Shown here: one piece after another, positions 14,219 through 21,473 of the stretch | How positions within the stretch are numbered: the stretch's first letter is position 1 | Layout of the letters: each line of letters begins with the position of its first letter | Assembly: GCA_964586595.1 (NCBI GenBank) | Contig: CAZPHB010000025.1 | Location: 1 to 31,919, forward strand | Direction: 5' to 3' | DNA from: REEB481 sp964586595 | GTDB taxonomy: Bacteria > Bacteroidota > Bacteroidia > NS11-12g > UBA955 | DNA length: 31,919 bases | Position numbers and translations under genes: made by a program | Notes under the pieces: generated by a model | Told to the model about the DNA's origin: nothing | Databases searched by the model: none | What the model saw: the letters and a program-made list of their open reading frames with translations, nothing else

Positions 14219-14756
14219 AGCCGCCATCGGCATCGGCGCATTTTGGCTGCTGGGCGCAGGAACCGCCTGTACCAGCCTGCACTTTGACCGTTTGCCCGGA
14301 ACCCCGCACGGTCGCATCCCCTGGAACCTGCGCGGCACGTATTACATGGACGAAGACAAAAAGAAACAAGAACGCATCCAGGTTCAGGTTGAAGAATACC
14401 GGATGATCTGGAGCGGTACCGCAGCCCACGACTCCGACTGTTGCGATACCATGATGCTGAACCGGGACTTCCGGCTGCATGAACTTTCAGGAAACATCTA
14501 CTGCCTGGGCACCAGCGATACTTTGGAAAACGGAACAGGCGTTTGGAACATCTCGGTCATCAAAGACCGCGGAAAGCGCCTGGAAGTGTATCCGCTGAAC
14601 AGCGGAAAAGCCATAGAACAACACCTGGACGCCTGCCTCAACTCCCAAGATTCAGGAACTTTTAAAACTTATGTGATGGATGACGCCAGATTTTATCAAT
14701 TTTGCAGGCGGAAACTAAAACGGAATCAAGCCGGTTATTTAATGCGCATGCCATGA
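14199..14756 (+). CDS. Hypothetical envelope protein with N-terminal signal, 185 aa
   Basis: The family is not recognised. The N-terminus (MKTYFVKAAIGIGAFWLLGA) looks like a signal sequence, and GAGTAC with Cys24 resembles a weak lipobox, so it may be a lipoprotein. The rest is a compact, beta-rich domain with several Cys, including an adjacent pair (SDCCDTM). It ends in a basic tail (CRRKLKRNQAGYLMRMP). It overlaps rsgA by 20 bases and its TGA overlaps the next ATG (ATGA), so it is expressed within the same operon. Confidence 0.75.
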   Translation: MKTYFVKAAIGIGAFWLLGAGTACTSLHFDRLPGTPHGRIPWNLRGTYYMDEDKKKQERIQVQVEEYRMIWSGTAAHDSDCCDTMMLNRDFRLHELSGNIYCLGTSDTLENGTGVWNISVIKDRGKRLEVYPLNSGKAIEQHLDACLNSQDSGTFKTYVMDDARFYQFCRRKLKRNQAGYLMRMP

Positions 14757-15172
14757 GCAGCGAAGACAAAAGGCCCATCAGGGTATTAATTGCGAAAGTC
14801 GGGCTGGACGGCCACGACAGAGGTGCCAAAGTGATCGCCACAGCGCTGCGCGATGCCGGCATGGAAGTGATCTACACAGGACTGCGCCAAACTCCGGAAA
14901 TGGTGGTGAGCGCTGCCTTGCAGGAAGATGTGGACGTGATTGGCGTGAGCATCCTGAGTGGCGCGCACAATACGGTATTCCCGCGCATCCTCGATTTGAT
15001 GGCCCAGCACGATATGAACGATGTGCTGCTCACCGGCGGAGGCATCATCCCCGATGCAGATGCGCAGCAACTCAACGAGCGCGGCGTTGCCAGACTCTTC
15101 CCTCCGGGGGCTACCATGCAGGAAATCACAGATTACATCCGTCAATGGGTCACCACACACCGACCCTTCTGA
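14753..15172 (+). CDS. Stand-alone cobalamin (B12)-binding domain, methylmalonyl-CoA mutase C-terminal type
   Basis: This 139-residue protein is a single Rossmann-like B12-binding domain. IRVLIAKVGLDGHDRGAKV contains the D-x-H-x-x-G motif whose His coordinates cobalt. VDVIGVSILSGAH and VLLTGGGIIPDAD supply the remaining nucleotide-tail contacts, as in the C-terminal domain of methylmalonyl-CoA mutase. A catalytic mutase domain is not encoded nearby, so it may be the small subunit of a split acyl-CoA mutase whose large subunit lies elsewhere. ATG 14753 overlaps the previous stop. A longer frame from TTG 14702 would add residues unlike the family. Confidence 0.88.
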   Translation: MSSEDKRPIRVLIAKVGLDGHDRGAKVIATALRDAGMEVIYTGLRQTPEMVVSAALQEDVDVIGVSILSGAHNTVFPRILDLMAQHDMNDVLLTGGGIIPDADAQQLNERGVARLFPPGATMQEITDYIRQWVTTHRPF

Positions 15173-15188
15173 ACCACAGAACTACAAC

Positions 15189-15968
15189 ATGGCTTACGAA
15201 CATATCCTTGCAGAAAACCGGAATGGCGTTTTGGTGATTGCCATCAACCGTGAAGCAAAAATGAATGCCCTGAACATCGGACTCTTGCAGGAAATCAAAA
15301 CAGAAGTTGAAGCTGCACAACAGGACGAGCAAGTAAAAGGCATCATCATCACTGGTACCGGAAACAAAGCCTTTGCTGCAGGTGCAGACATCGCCGAATT
15401 CTCTGAATTCAATGTGATGGAAGGTACCCAGATGAGCGCCAGCGGCCATGAAGTGATGAATACCATCGAGAACTCCGGAAAACTGGTGATTGGTGCCATC
15501 AACGGCTTCGCCCTGGGTGGCGGCTGTGAATTGGCCATGGCCTGTCATTTCCGCGTGGCTTCTGAAAATGCCAAATTCGGCCAACCGGAAGTGAACCTGG
15601 GCGTTCCTCCCGGATACGGCGGCACCCAACGCCTCATCCAGCTGGTGGGCAAAGGCCGTGCCCTGGAAATGCTCCTCACCGGCGATGCGGTGAATGCACA
15701 AAAAGCCTATGACATGGGCTTGGTAAACCACGTGGTTCCACAAGAAGAACTGCTTCCCTTCTGCACCGCCATCATCGAAAAAGTTGCAGGAAAAAGTCCG
15801 TCTGCCGTGCGTATGGTCATTGACTGTGTAAACGACTATTACCGCTGCGGCATCGATGGATTCAAAAGAGAAATCTTTGAATTTGGTCGCGCCTTCGGCA
15901 CGGAAGATTTTAAGGAAGGAACTACTGCCTTCATCGAAAAACGCAAAGCAAACTTCACAGGCAACTGA
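15189..15968 (+). CDS. Enoyl-CoA hydratase (crotonase family)
   Basis: This 259-residue crotonase hydrates trans-2-enoyl-CoA in fatty acid or amino acid breakdown. The oxyanion-hole segments are AFAAGADIAEF and NGFALGGGCELAMACHFR. Both catalytic Glu positions are present: one in GGGCEL, one in FGQPEVNLGVPPGYGGTQRL. This supports true hydratase activity rather than a divergent crotonase. ATG 15189 gives the usual family length, and the in-frame upstream extension overlaps the B12 gene and is rejected. It starts 16 bases after that gene, and both handle acyl-CoA compounds, so cotranscription is likely. Confidence 0.92.
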   Translation: MAYEHILAENRNGVLVIAINREAKMNALNIGLLQEIKTEVEAAQQDEQVKGIIITGTGNKAFAAGADIAEFSEFNVMEGTQMSASGHEVMNTIENSGKLVIGAINGFALGGGCELAMACHFRVASENAKFGQPEVNLGVPPGYGGTQRLIQLVGKGRALEMLLTGDAVNAQKAYDMGLVNHVVPQEELLPFCTAIIEKVAGKSPSAVRMVIDCVNDYYRCGIDGFKREIFEFGRAFGTEDFKEGTTAFIEKRKANFTGN

Positions 15969-16001
15969 CGATTTCCGATTCCAATTGTTGCTGTTGAAGT
16001 T

Positions 16002-17252
16002 GTGAGACCTGCCCTCTTCTTCCTCTTCGTTACCCTCATCATCCTTTCCATCGACTTCTACGTATGGCAGGGAGTGAAGGTGCTCATTCAAAACTACGCG
16101 CCGCGCACCCGAAACTGGATTCGCTGGATTTATTGGGGATTTACCGCCTTTAACTTCCTGTTGTTCTTCACCTTCCGCTTTGGAATGCTGCAGAACTTCC
16201 ACCGTGCCAGCCTGCAACTGGTGTTTTTCCTCGCTTTTGCGTTGATCGTTGGGAAAATCATCTGGACGGCCTTTCTGCTCACCGACGACCTGATCCGGCT
16301 CATTCGTCTTGCGCTGCAGCAAACAGGTGTGGTTCAGGCAGAACCCGGCACGGCAACAAATTCGGTTTCCAGACTGAAATTCCTGTCACAGGCCGGAGCC
16401 CTGATCGGCGCAGGGTTGATCACAGCCATGACCTGGGGCGTAGCCAAAGGCGCGCATAATTACAGCATCCGCCGCCGCTCCCTGCGCCTCCAAAACCTGC
16501 CCGAAGCCTTCCGCGGCCTGAAAATCGTACAGATCTCCGACATCCACTCCGGAAGCTTCTGGAGCTACGATGCCGTAAAACGCGGCGTTGACATGATCCT
16601 GCAGGAACGCCCCGACGTAATCTTCTTCACCGGCGACCTGGTGAACGACCGCGCCGACGAAATGGAACCCTGGAAAGAACTCTTCGGAACCCTGAAAGCA
16701 CCCTTGGGCGTGTACAGCATCCTGGGCAACCACGACTACGGCGACTATGTTCCCTGGCCCAACGCCGAAGCCAAACGCGCCAATCTGGAGCAACTGAAGC
16801 AAACCCATGCCGACCTCGGCTGGAACTTGCTGCTCAACGAACACCGCACCCTGGAAAAAGACGGCGCTTCCATCGCCATCCTCGGCGTAGAAAACTGGAG
16901 CAACAAAGCCCGCTTCCCGAAATACGGGAAACTTCAGGATGCCATGCGCGGCGCCGAACACCATGCGGTGAAACTGCTGCTTTCGCATGATCCCAGCCAT
17001 TGGAAAGAACAAGTGCTCGGCAAAACAGACATTCAGGCCACCTTCAGCGGACATACACATGGCATGCAATTCGGCGTGGATTCGCGCTACTACCGCTGGA
17101 GTCCGGTGAAATATGTGTACAAGGAATGGATGGACCTCTACCAGGAACAGGGACAATACCTGTACGTGAACCGCGGCTTCGGCTATCTGGGTTATCCGGG
17201 CCGGGTAGGCATCCTTCCAGAAATAACGGTATTCACCTTAGAAGCAGCATAA
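16002..17252 (+). CDS. Membrane-anchored calcineurin-like metallophosphoesterase
   Basis: This 416-residue protein has three to four N-terminal membrane helices (about residues 4-20, 43-62, 74-97 and a weaker one near 125-145), then a phosphoesterase domain. The dinuclear metal site is complete: D180-x-H182 (ISDIHSG), G211-D212 (TGDLVND), G242-N-H-D245 (GNHD), a His in LLSHDPSHW, and G350-H-T-H353 (SGHTHGMQFG). It resembles the YkuE/YaeI group, some members of which act on lipid headgroups or UDP-sugar lipids; the substrate here is unknown. GTG 16002 is the start because the first helix begins directly after it. Confidence 0.9.
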   Translation: MRPALFFLFVTLIILSIDFYVWQGVKVLIQNYAPRTRNWIRWIYWGFTAFNFLLFFTFRFGMLQNFHRASLQLVFFLAFALIVGKIIWTAFLLTDDLIRLIRLALQQTGVVQAEPGTATNSVSRLKFLSQAGALIGAGLITAMTWGVAKGAHNYSIRRRSLRLQNLPEAFRGLKIVQISDIHSGSFWSYDAVKRGVDMILQERPDVIFFTGDLVNDRADEMEPWKELFGTLKAPLGVYSILGNHDYGDYVPWPNAEAKRANLEQLKQTHADLGWNLLLNEHRTLEKDGASIAILGVENWSNKARFPKYGKLQDAMRGAEHHAVKLLLSHDPSHWKEQVLGKTDIQATFSGHTHGMQFGVDSRYYRWSPVKYVYKEWMDLYQEQGQYLYVNRGFGYLGYPGRVGILPEITVFTLEAA

Positions 17253-17268
17253 GCAGGGCTTGCTTATG
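17248..17268 (+). terminator. Hairpin at the end of the phosphoesterase gene
   Basis: CATAAGCA and TGCTTATG form a perfect 8-bp stem with a five-base loop, overlapping the stop codon at 17250-17252. A strong T-tract does not follow, so it may be a weak or attenuating terminator or an mRNA-stabilising structure. Confidence 0.4.
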
Positions 17269-17288
17269 TTTGAAGGGCAGTTTGCCCC

Positions 17289-17756
17289 ATGAGTACCAGG
17301 CCCACATTACAGGATGCCCGAAGGAAAGCAGAACACTACTGCGCTTACCAGGAACGTTGTCATTCCGAAGTGGAAAGCAAACTCATGGATCTTGGACTGA
17401 ATGCTGAAGAACGCGGCGAGCTTATTTCACACCTCATCAAAGAAGGATTTCTGAACGAAGAACGCTTCGCCAGAGCCTACGCCCGGGGAAAGTTCCGGCA
17501 GCTGCATTGGGGGCGCATCAAAATTGTCCAGGGGCTGAAACAGAAAGGCCTCAACCAAACCCTCATTCAGCTGGCACTAACGGAAATTGCTGATGAAGAT
17601 TATCTGGACGCGCTGCACACCCTTGCCGAAAAAAAAGCCCGCAGCCTGAAAGGCGCAGCATTGCAACGAAAAGCCTCGCTTCAGCGCTACCTGCAAGGAC
17701 GCGGCTTCGAGGCCAACCTCGTCCAACAAGCGGCTGCACAGATACTCCGCTGCTGA
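17289..17756 (+). CDS. recX: Regulatory protein RecX
   Basis: This 155-residue, all-helical protein has the three tandem three-helix repeats of RecX. Recognisable segments are YCAYQERCHSEVESKLMDLG, then LIKEGFLNEERFARAYARGK, the most conserved RecX stretch, and WGRIKIVQGLKQKGL. RecX binds RecA filaments and limits recombinase activity. recA is not next to it here. The C-terminal repeat ends LQRYLQGRGFEANLVQQAAA. ATG 17289 gives the family length. Confidence 0.92.
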   Translation: MSTRPTLQDARRKAEHYCAYQERCHSEVESKLMDLGLNAEERGELISHLIKEGFLNEERFARAYARGKFRQLHWGRIKIVQGLKQKGLNQTLIQLALTEIADEDYLDALHTLAEKKARSLKGAALQRKASLQRYLQGRGFEANLVQQAAAQILRC

Positions 17757-17820
17757 AGCAAGGTCCTGCCCGGCTGCGGAAACTTCCCTGATTTACATTT
17801 AATTCGAACCAACGCGCATC

Positions 17821-18594
17821 ATGTATCCTGAACTCTTCCATCTGGGCAACTTCACCGTGTATTCCTATGGGTTTATGATTCTTACCGGAGCTGTACTGGC
17901 CTGGTGGTACATGAAAAGAAAAACGAGCCGCTATGGGCTGCAAAGTGATGATATATCGGGCTTTTTCCTCCTTGCTTTTGCAGCCGTCTTTGTAGGCGGG
18001 AAGCTGTTTTACTATTTGGAAGATCCCCTGCGCTACATTCAAAATCCGGCAGCGATGCTGGAATCTCCCGGCGCCGGTTTTGTATTTTACGGTTCATTCC
18101 TGCTGGCTGTGCCGGCCTTTCTTTGGTGGTTTCGCAAACATAAACTTCCGGTATGGACCATGTTCGACATCATCGCCGGATGCGGCACACTGGTGCATGG
18201 CTTTGGGCGCATCGGCTGTTTCATGGCGGGTTGCTGCCACGGAAAAGTATGCGACCCTGCCTGGGGCATTCGCTTCACACATCCCGAAACCCATGCACGG
18301 CCCATCGGCGAACCACTGTATCCCACGCAGCTGCTCGAAGCCGCGCTGATCCTCGGCTTGTTCGGGCTGATGCAGTTGCTGCACAAACGCAAAAAGTTTG
18401 AAGGGCAGTTGTTTTTACTCTACGTTCTGGTTTATGCTGCCGGCCGCTTCGGATTGGAATACCTGCGTGGCGATGAATCGCGTGGCTATCTGTTTGGTGG
18501 GGTTTTAAGCCATTCGCAATTGATTTCCCTGCTGCTGATGGCAGCCGTAGGTGTCCTTTGGGCGTACCGGACACAAAATAAAGCCAGGGCTTAA
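17821..18594 (+). CDS. lgt: Prolipoprotein diacylglyceryl transferase
   Basis: This 257-residue inner-membrane enzyme transfers diacylglycerol from phosphatidylglycerol to the lipobox Cys of prolipoproteins. It has about seven membrane helices, and the Lgt signature region HGFGRIGCFMAGCCHG with the catalytic Arg. Other conserved parts are NFTVYSYGFMI at the N-terminus, GAGFVFYGSFLLAV, and the C-terminal AGRFGLEYLRGDE. The Cys-rich signature (CFMAGCC) is the form common in Bacteroidota. It lies 64 bases after recX and 11 bases before holB. Confidence 0.95.
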   Translation: MYPELFHLGNFTVYSYGFMILTGAVLAWWYMKRKTSRYGLQSDDISGFFLLAFAAVFVGGKLFYYLEDPLRYIQNPAAMLESPGAGFVFYGSFLLAVPAFLWWFRKHKLPVWTMFDIIAGCGTLVHGFGRIGCFMAGCCHGKVCDPAWGIRFTHPETHARPIGEPLYPTQLLEAALILGLFGLMQLLHKRKKFEGQLFLLYVLVYAAGRFGLEYLRGDESRGYLFGGVLSHSQLISLLLMAAVGVLWAYRTQNKARA

Positions 18595-18605
18595 CTTCGC
18601 AGGCC

Positions 18606-19709
18606 ATGCAGTTTGCAGATGTAATCGGACAGGATGGCCTGAAGCAACGGCTGCGCGACAGCGTGCACTCCGGCAGGATTCCGCATGCGCAGCTGTTCCT
18701 GGGTAAAGAAGGCAGCGGTGGCCTGCCCCTGGCACTGGCCTATGCGCAATACATCGCTTGCGAAAACCGCACGGATCAGGATTCCTGCGGAACCTGCCAC
18801 AACTGCAGCAAATACAGCAAATACATCCACCCGGACCTGCACTTCTCCTTCCCTTTTATGTCGCCGGCAGAAGAAGCCCGCGAATTCCTTGAAAAATGGA
18901 GGCTGGCACTGCAACAAAACCCCTACATGGGGTATCAGGACTGGCTGTCGTTCATCCAGGACGGTCAAAAACAGGGCAACATACCCATCAAAGAGTGCAG
19001 GGCCATCATCCGGAATCTGTCGTTAAAGCCTTTTGAAAGCGACTACAAGGTGTTGCTGATGTGGTTTCCTGAGTTTCTGAGCACCGAAGGAAATGTGCTG
19101 CTGAAAATCATCGAGGAACCGCCGCACAAAACCCTGTTTCTGCTGGTGGCCGAAAACAGCGACAAGATTTTACCCACCATCCTTTCCCGAACACAGCTGG
19201 TGCGCATTCCGCCCATCGCTCAGGATGCCATTTCCGCAGCGCTGCAGCAAAATCTGGATTTGGAAGAAACGCAGGCCAACCAAATAGCCATGCTCAGCGA
19301 AGGAAGCTACCTCAAAGCAATGCAGCTCAGCCAGGCCACCGAACATGAACAGATGGACGGGTTTCGGGAGTGGTTCCTGCTGTGTTTCGAAGGAAACATG
19401 CTCAAAATCCTGAACTGGACCAACGAAAAAAGCACCACCGGCAGGGAAGAGTTGAAGGCGTTTTTCACCTATGGCCTGCATGTGCTGCGCAATTGCCTGA
19501 TTACTACCTATACCGAACAGGGTGTAAGGTTGCCCGAAGCGGAAAAGAACTTCATCATCAAACTGGCTGCACGGCTGAATACACGCAGCATCGAAGCGCT
19601 CTACAAACTGCTGAACAGCAGCATCTACCACATCGAAAGGAACGCACATACCAAAGCATTGCTCATGGACCTTTCCATGAAGGTGCACCATCAGCTCAGA
19701 ACCCAATAA
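18606..19709 (+). CDS. holB: DNA polymerase III clamp-loader delta' subunit
   Basis: This 367-residue AAA+ protein starts FADVIGQDGLKQRLRDSV, as clamp-loader subunits do. The P-loop position reads GKEGSGG (33-39) and lacks the Walker A Lys, as expected for delta', which does not hydrolyse ATP. A zinc site is formed by C52, C61, C64 and C67 (DSCGTCHNC). The C-terminal helical domain (about 230-365) joins the loader ring. A variant of the sensor-1/SRC segment is present in LSRTQLVRIPPI. Confidence 0.9.
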   Translation: MQFADVIGQDGLKQRLRDSVHSGRIPHAQLFLGKEGSGGLPLALAYAQYIACENRTDQDSCGTCHNCSKYSKYIHPDLHFSFPFMSPAEEAREFLEKWRLALQQNPYMGYQDWLSFIQDGQKQGNIPIKECRAIIRNLSLKPFESDYKVLLMWFPEFLSTEGNVLLKIIEEPPHKTLFLLVAENSDKILPTILSRTQLVRIPPIAQDAISAALQQNLDLEETQANQIAMLSEGSYLKAMQLSQATEHEQMDGFREWFLLCFEGNMLKILNWTNEKSTTGREELKAFFTYGLHVLRNCLITTYTEQGVRLPEAEKNFIIKLAARLNTRSIEALYKLLNSSIYHIERNAHTKALLMDLSMKVHHQLRTQ

Positions 19710-19820
19710 AACCTTGGCTGCACAGGTGTTTTTTGTTTCCTTGAAAAAATCTTACAACGTCAGGCAACCTGAAGCAGCCGGCCTGCGACTATTTACCGAA
19801 ACCATCCACAGGCTGGCTGC

Positions 19821-20378
19821 ATGAGTACGAACAAGGAACATGTGGACCGCGCACTCATCCGCCGCTGCCTGGACGGAGAACCTAAAGCACAAAAAGAACT
19901 GTACGAACATTATTCCGGCAAGATGTACGCCTTATGCCTCCGATACTGCGACAACCGCGACACAGCAAAAGACATGCTGCAGGAAGGGTTTGTACGCGTG
20001 TTCCGGTCGCTGGCAAATTTCCGCCATGAAGGATCGTTCGAAGGCTGGATGAAGCGAATCATGGTGAATCAGTGCATCGAACAATACCGCAAGGAACAAT
20101 CAGATCCCTGGTTCAGCGATGTACAGGAAGCCCACCACATTGGTGTGGATGACCATGCCTTCTCCCGATTGGGCATGCAGGACCTGATGCGCGCCGTGCA
20201 GTCGCTGCCCCGAGGTTACCGCACCGTGTTCAACCTGTACGCCATAGAAGGCTACACGCACAAAGAAATCGGCAACCAACTGGGCATCAGCGAAAACACC
20301 AGCAAAACACAGTTGCTGAAAGCCCGGAACATGCTCAAACGCATCATCACTGCTATGGAGGGCAGCAGCCATGGATAA
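19821..20378 (+). CDS. RNA polymerase ECF-type sigma-70 factor
   Basis: This 185-residue sigma factor has region 2 at about residues 25-95 (YEHYSGKMYALCLRYCDNRD, DMLQEGFVRVFRSLANF, FEGWMKRIMVNQCIEQYR) and region 4 at about 125-175 (LPRGYRTVFNLYAIEGYTHK, EIGNQLGISENTSKTQLLKA), with region 3 missing as in ECF factors. It overlaps the next gene by eight bases; that partner looks like a membrane-spanning anti-sigma-like protein. This arrangement suggests sigma release on an envelope signal. The gene probably has its own promoter in the 111 bases before it. Confidence 0.93.
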   Translation: MSTNKEHVDRALIRRCLDGEPKAQKELYEHYSGKMYALCLRYCDNRDTAKDMLQEGFVRVFRSLANFRHEGSFEGWMKRIMVNQCIEQYRKEQSDPWFSDVQEAHHIGVDDHAFSRLGMQDLMRAVQSLPRGYRTVFNLYAIEGYTHKEIGNQLGISENTSKTQLLKARNMLKRIITAMEGSSHG

Positions 20379-21414
20379 GCAGTTCGACGACCTGTTCCGC
20401 AAACATCTGGAACACGCTGAAGTGCCCGCACCCGAAGGTGTTTGGGAGGCGGTTTCCGGACAGGTTGCCACCCAGGCTGCCGCAGGAACAGCAGGAACAG
20501 CATTGAGCGGCGTTGTCATCAAAGGCGCTGCCGCACTGCTCATCGCTTCGGCGTCATACTTGGCTTACCGCGCGTTCAACACCCAACCACAAATCAAAGT
20601 TCAGGCGCAGCCGCAAACCAATCAACCCCAGGTTGCCGCAACACCTCCTTCCCAAATGGAGGAAGCAGTGGAAACAACGATAGCCGAAACTCCGGCGCTG
20701 CAACCCACAAAAGCGCCCCAACAAGCAATCGCCATTCAGCCAATCATCGAATGCAACGGTGTGGACATCGCTGATTATGTGACAGCTTCAGACAATACAG
20801 ATGTGCCTGCAGGCAAACAACCGTTGACCGGACAGGAAAAGCAGACCGGCAATACGGAACAACCCTGCGCCTGGACACGCAACTTCAAGCCAAGGATCAC
20901 TGCAGAAAGTTCAAGGTCGGTGGTTTCCATCCAATGCACCGATTCCTTTGCAGCAGGAACACAACTCACCTGGTTTTGCAACGGAACCGAGATTGGACAG
21001 GGACCAAGCATCCGTTATACCGTGCTCAACAAAGGTTCGGTGCGGATGAATCTGAAGATACAATTTCCATCCGGATGCGCTGCAACTGAAGCGTTTGGCC
21101 CCATTGACGTGCAAGGTTGTGACCTAGAGAACAACTTGCTGATACCCAATGTATTTACGCCCAATGCCGATGGCATCAATGACCCATATCGCGTCTTGAT
21201 TTGCGGCGCGGAATTGTTCCAGCTGAGTATTTACGACCGCAACGGAACAAGATTATTTACCAGCCGCGATCCGGAAGTAGGATGGGATGGCCGCATCTAT
21301 GGAAAAACCGCGCCGGAAGGGATGTATATCGCCAAACTGCGATACCGTTTTTACGGACATCAGGAACAAGAAAAAACAAGCACTGTTTGGTTAAAAGGAA
21401 CGCTACAACACTGA
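20371..21414 (+). CDS. Membrane anti-sigma-like protein with T9SS type B sorting domain
   Basis: This 347-residue protein has three parts. A short cytoplasmic N-terminus (FDDLFRKHLEHAEVPAPEGV, W25) resembles that of Bacteroidota anti-sigma and sigma-linked membrane proteins. A membrane helix lies at about 46-66 (VVIKGAAALLIASASYLAY). The periplasmic side holds a Pro/Gln/Thr-rich linker, an Ig-like part with several Cys (about 185-250) and, from about 255, the gliding-motility C-terminal domain: IPNVFTPNADGINDPYRVL, then FQLSIYDRNGTRLFTSRD and APEGMYIAKLRYRF. No cleavable signal peptide is present, which is odd for a T9SS sorting domain. The start overlaps the sigma gene by eight bases, so the two proteins are made together. 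Anti-sigma function is inferred from position and topology. Confidence 0.82.
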   Translation: MDKQFDDLFRKHLEHAEVPAPEGVWEAVSGQVATQAAAGTAGTALSGVVIKGAAALLIASASYLAYRAFNTQPQIKVQAQPQTNQPQVAATPPSQMEEAVETTIAETPALQPTKAPQQAIAIQPIIECNGVDIADYVTASDNTDVPAGKQPLTGQEKQTGNTEQPCAWTRNFKPRITAESSRSVVSIQCTDSFAAGTQLTWFCNGTEIGQGPSIRYTVLNKGSVRMNLKIQFPSGCAATEAFGPIDVQGCDLENNLLIPNVFTPNADGINDPYRVLICGAELFQLSIYDRNGTRLFTSRDPEVGWDGRIYGKTAPEGMYIAKLRYRFYGHQEQEKTSTVWLKGTLQH

Positions 21415-21432
21415 TAAAGTCAATGGAACATC

Positions 21433-21440
21433 TATATTTG
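21433..21440 (+). promoter_or_regulatory. -7 element of the PKD-repeat surface protein gene
   Basis: TATATTTG is an exact TAnnTTTG match, 33 bases before ATG 21474. It lies inside the alternative longer reading frame (ATG 21423), which supports 21474 as the true start. Confidence 0.55.
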
Positions 21441-21473
21441 AAATTTCCCAAAAAGAGGAACACATCAATTCTT

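Noticed and set aside
21201..21473. Upstream extension of the PKD protein by 91 residues
   Set aside because: It overlaps the anti-sigma-like gene in another frame and would bury the signal peptide.
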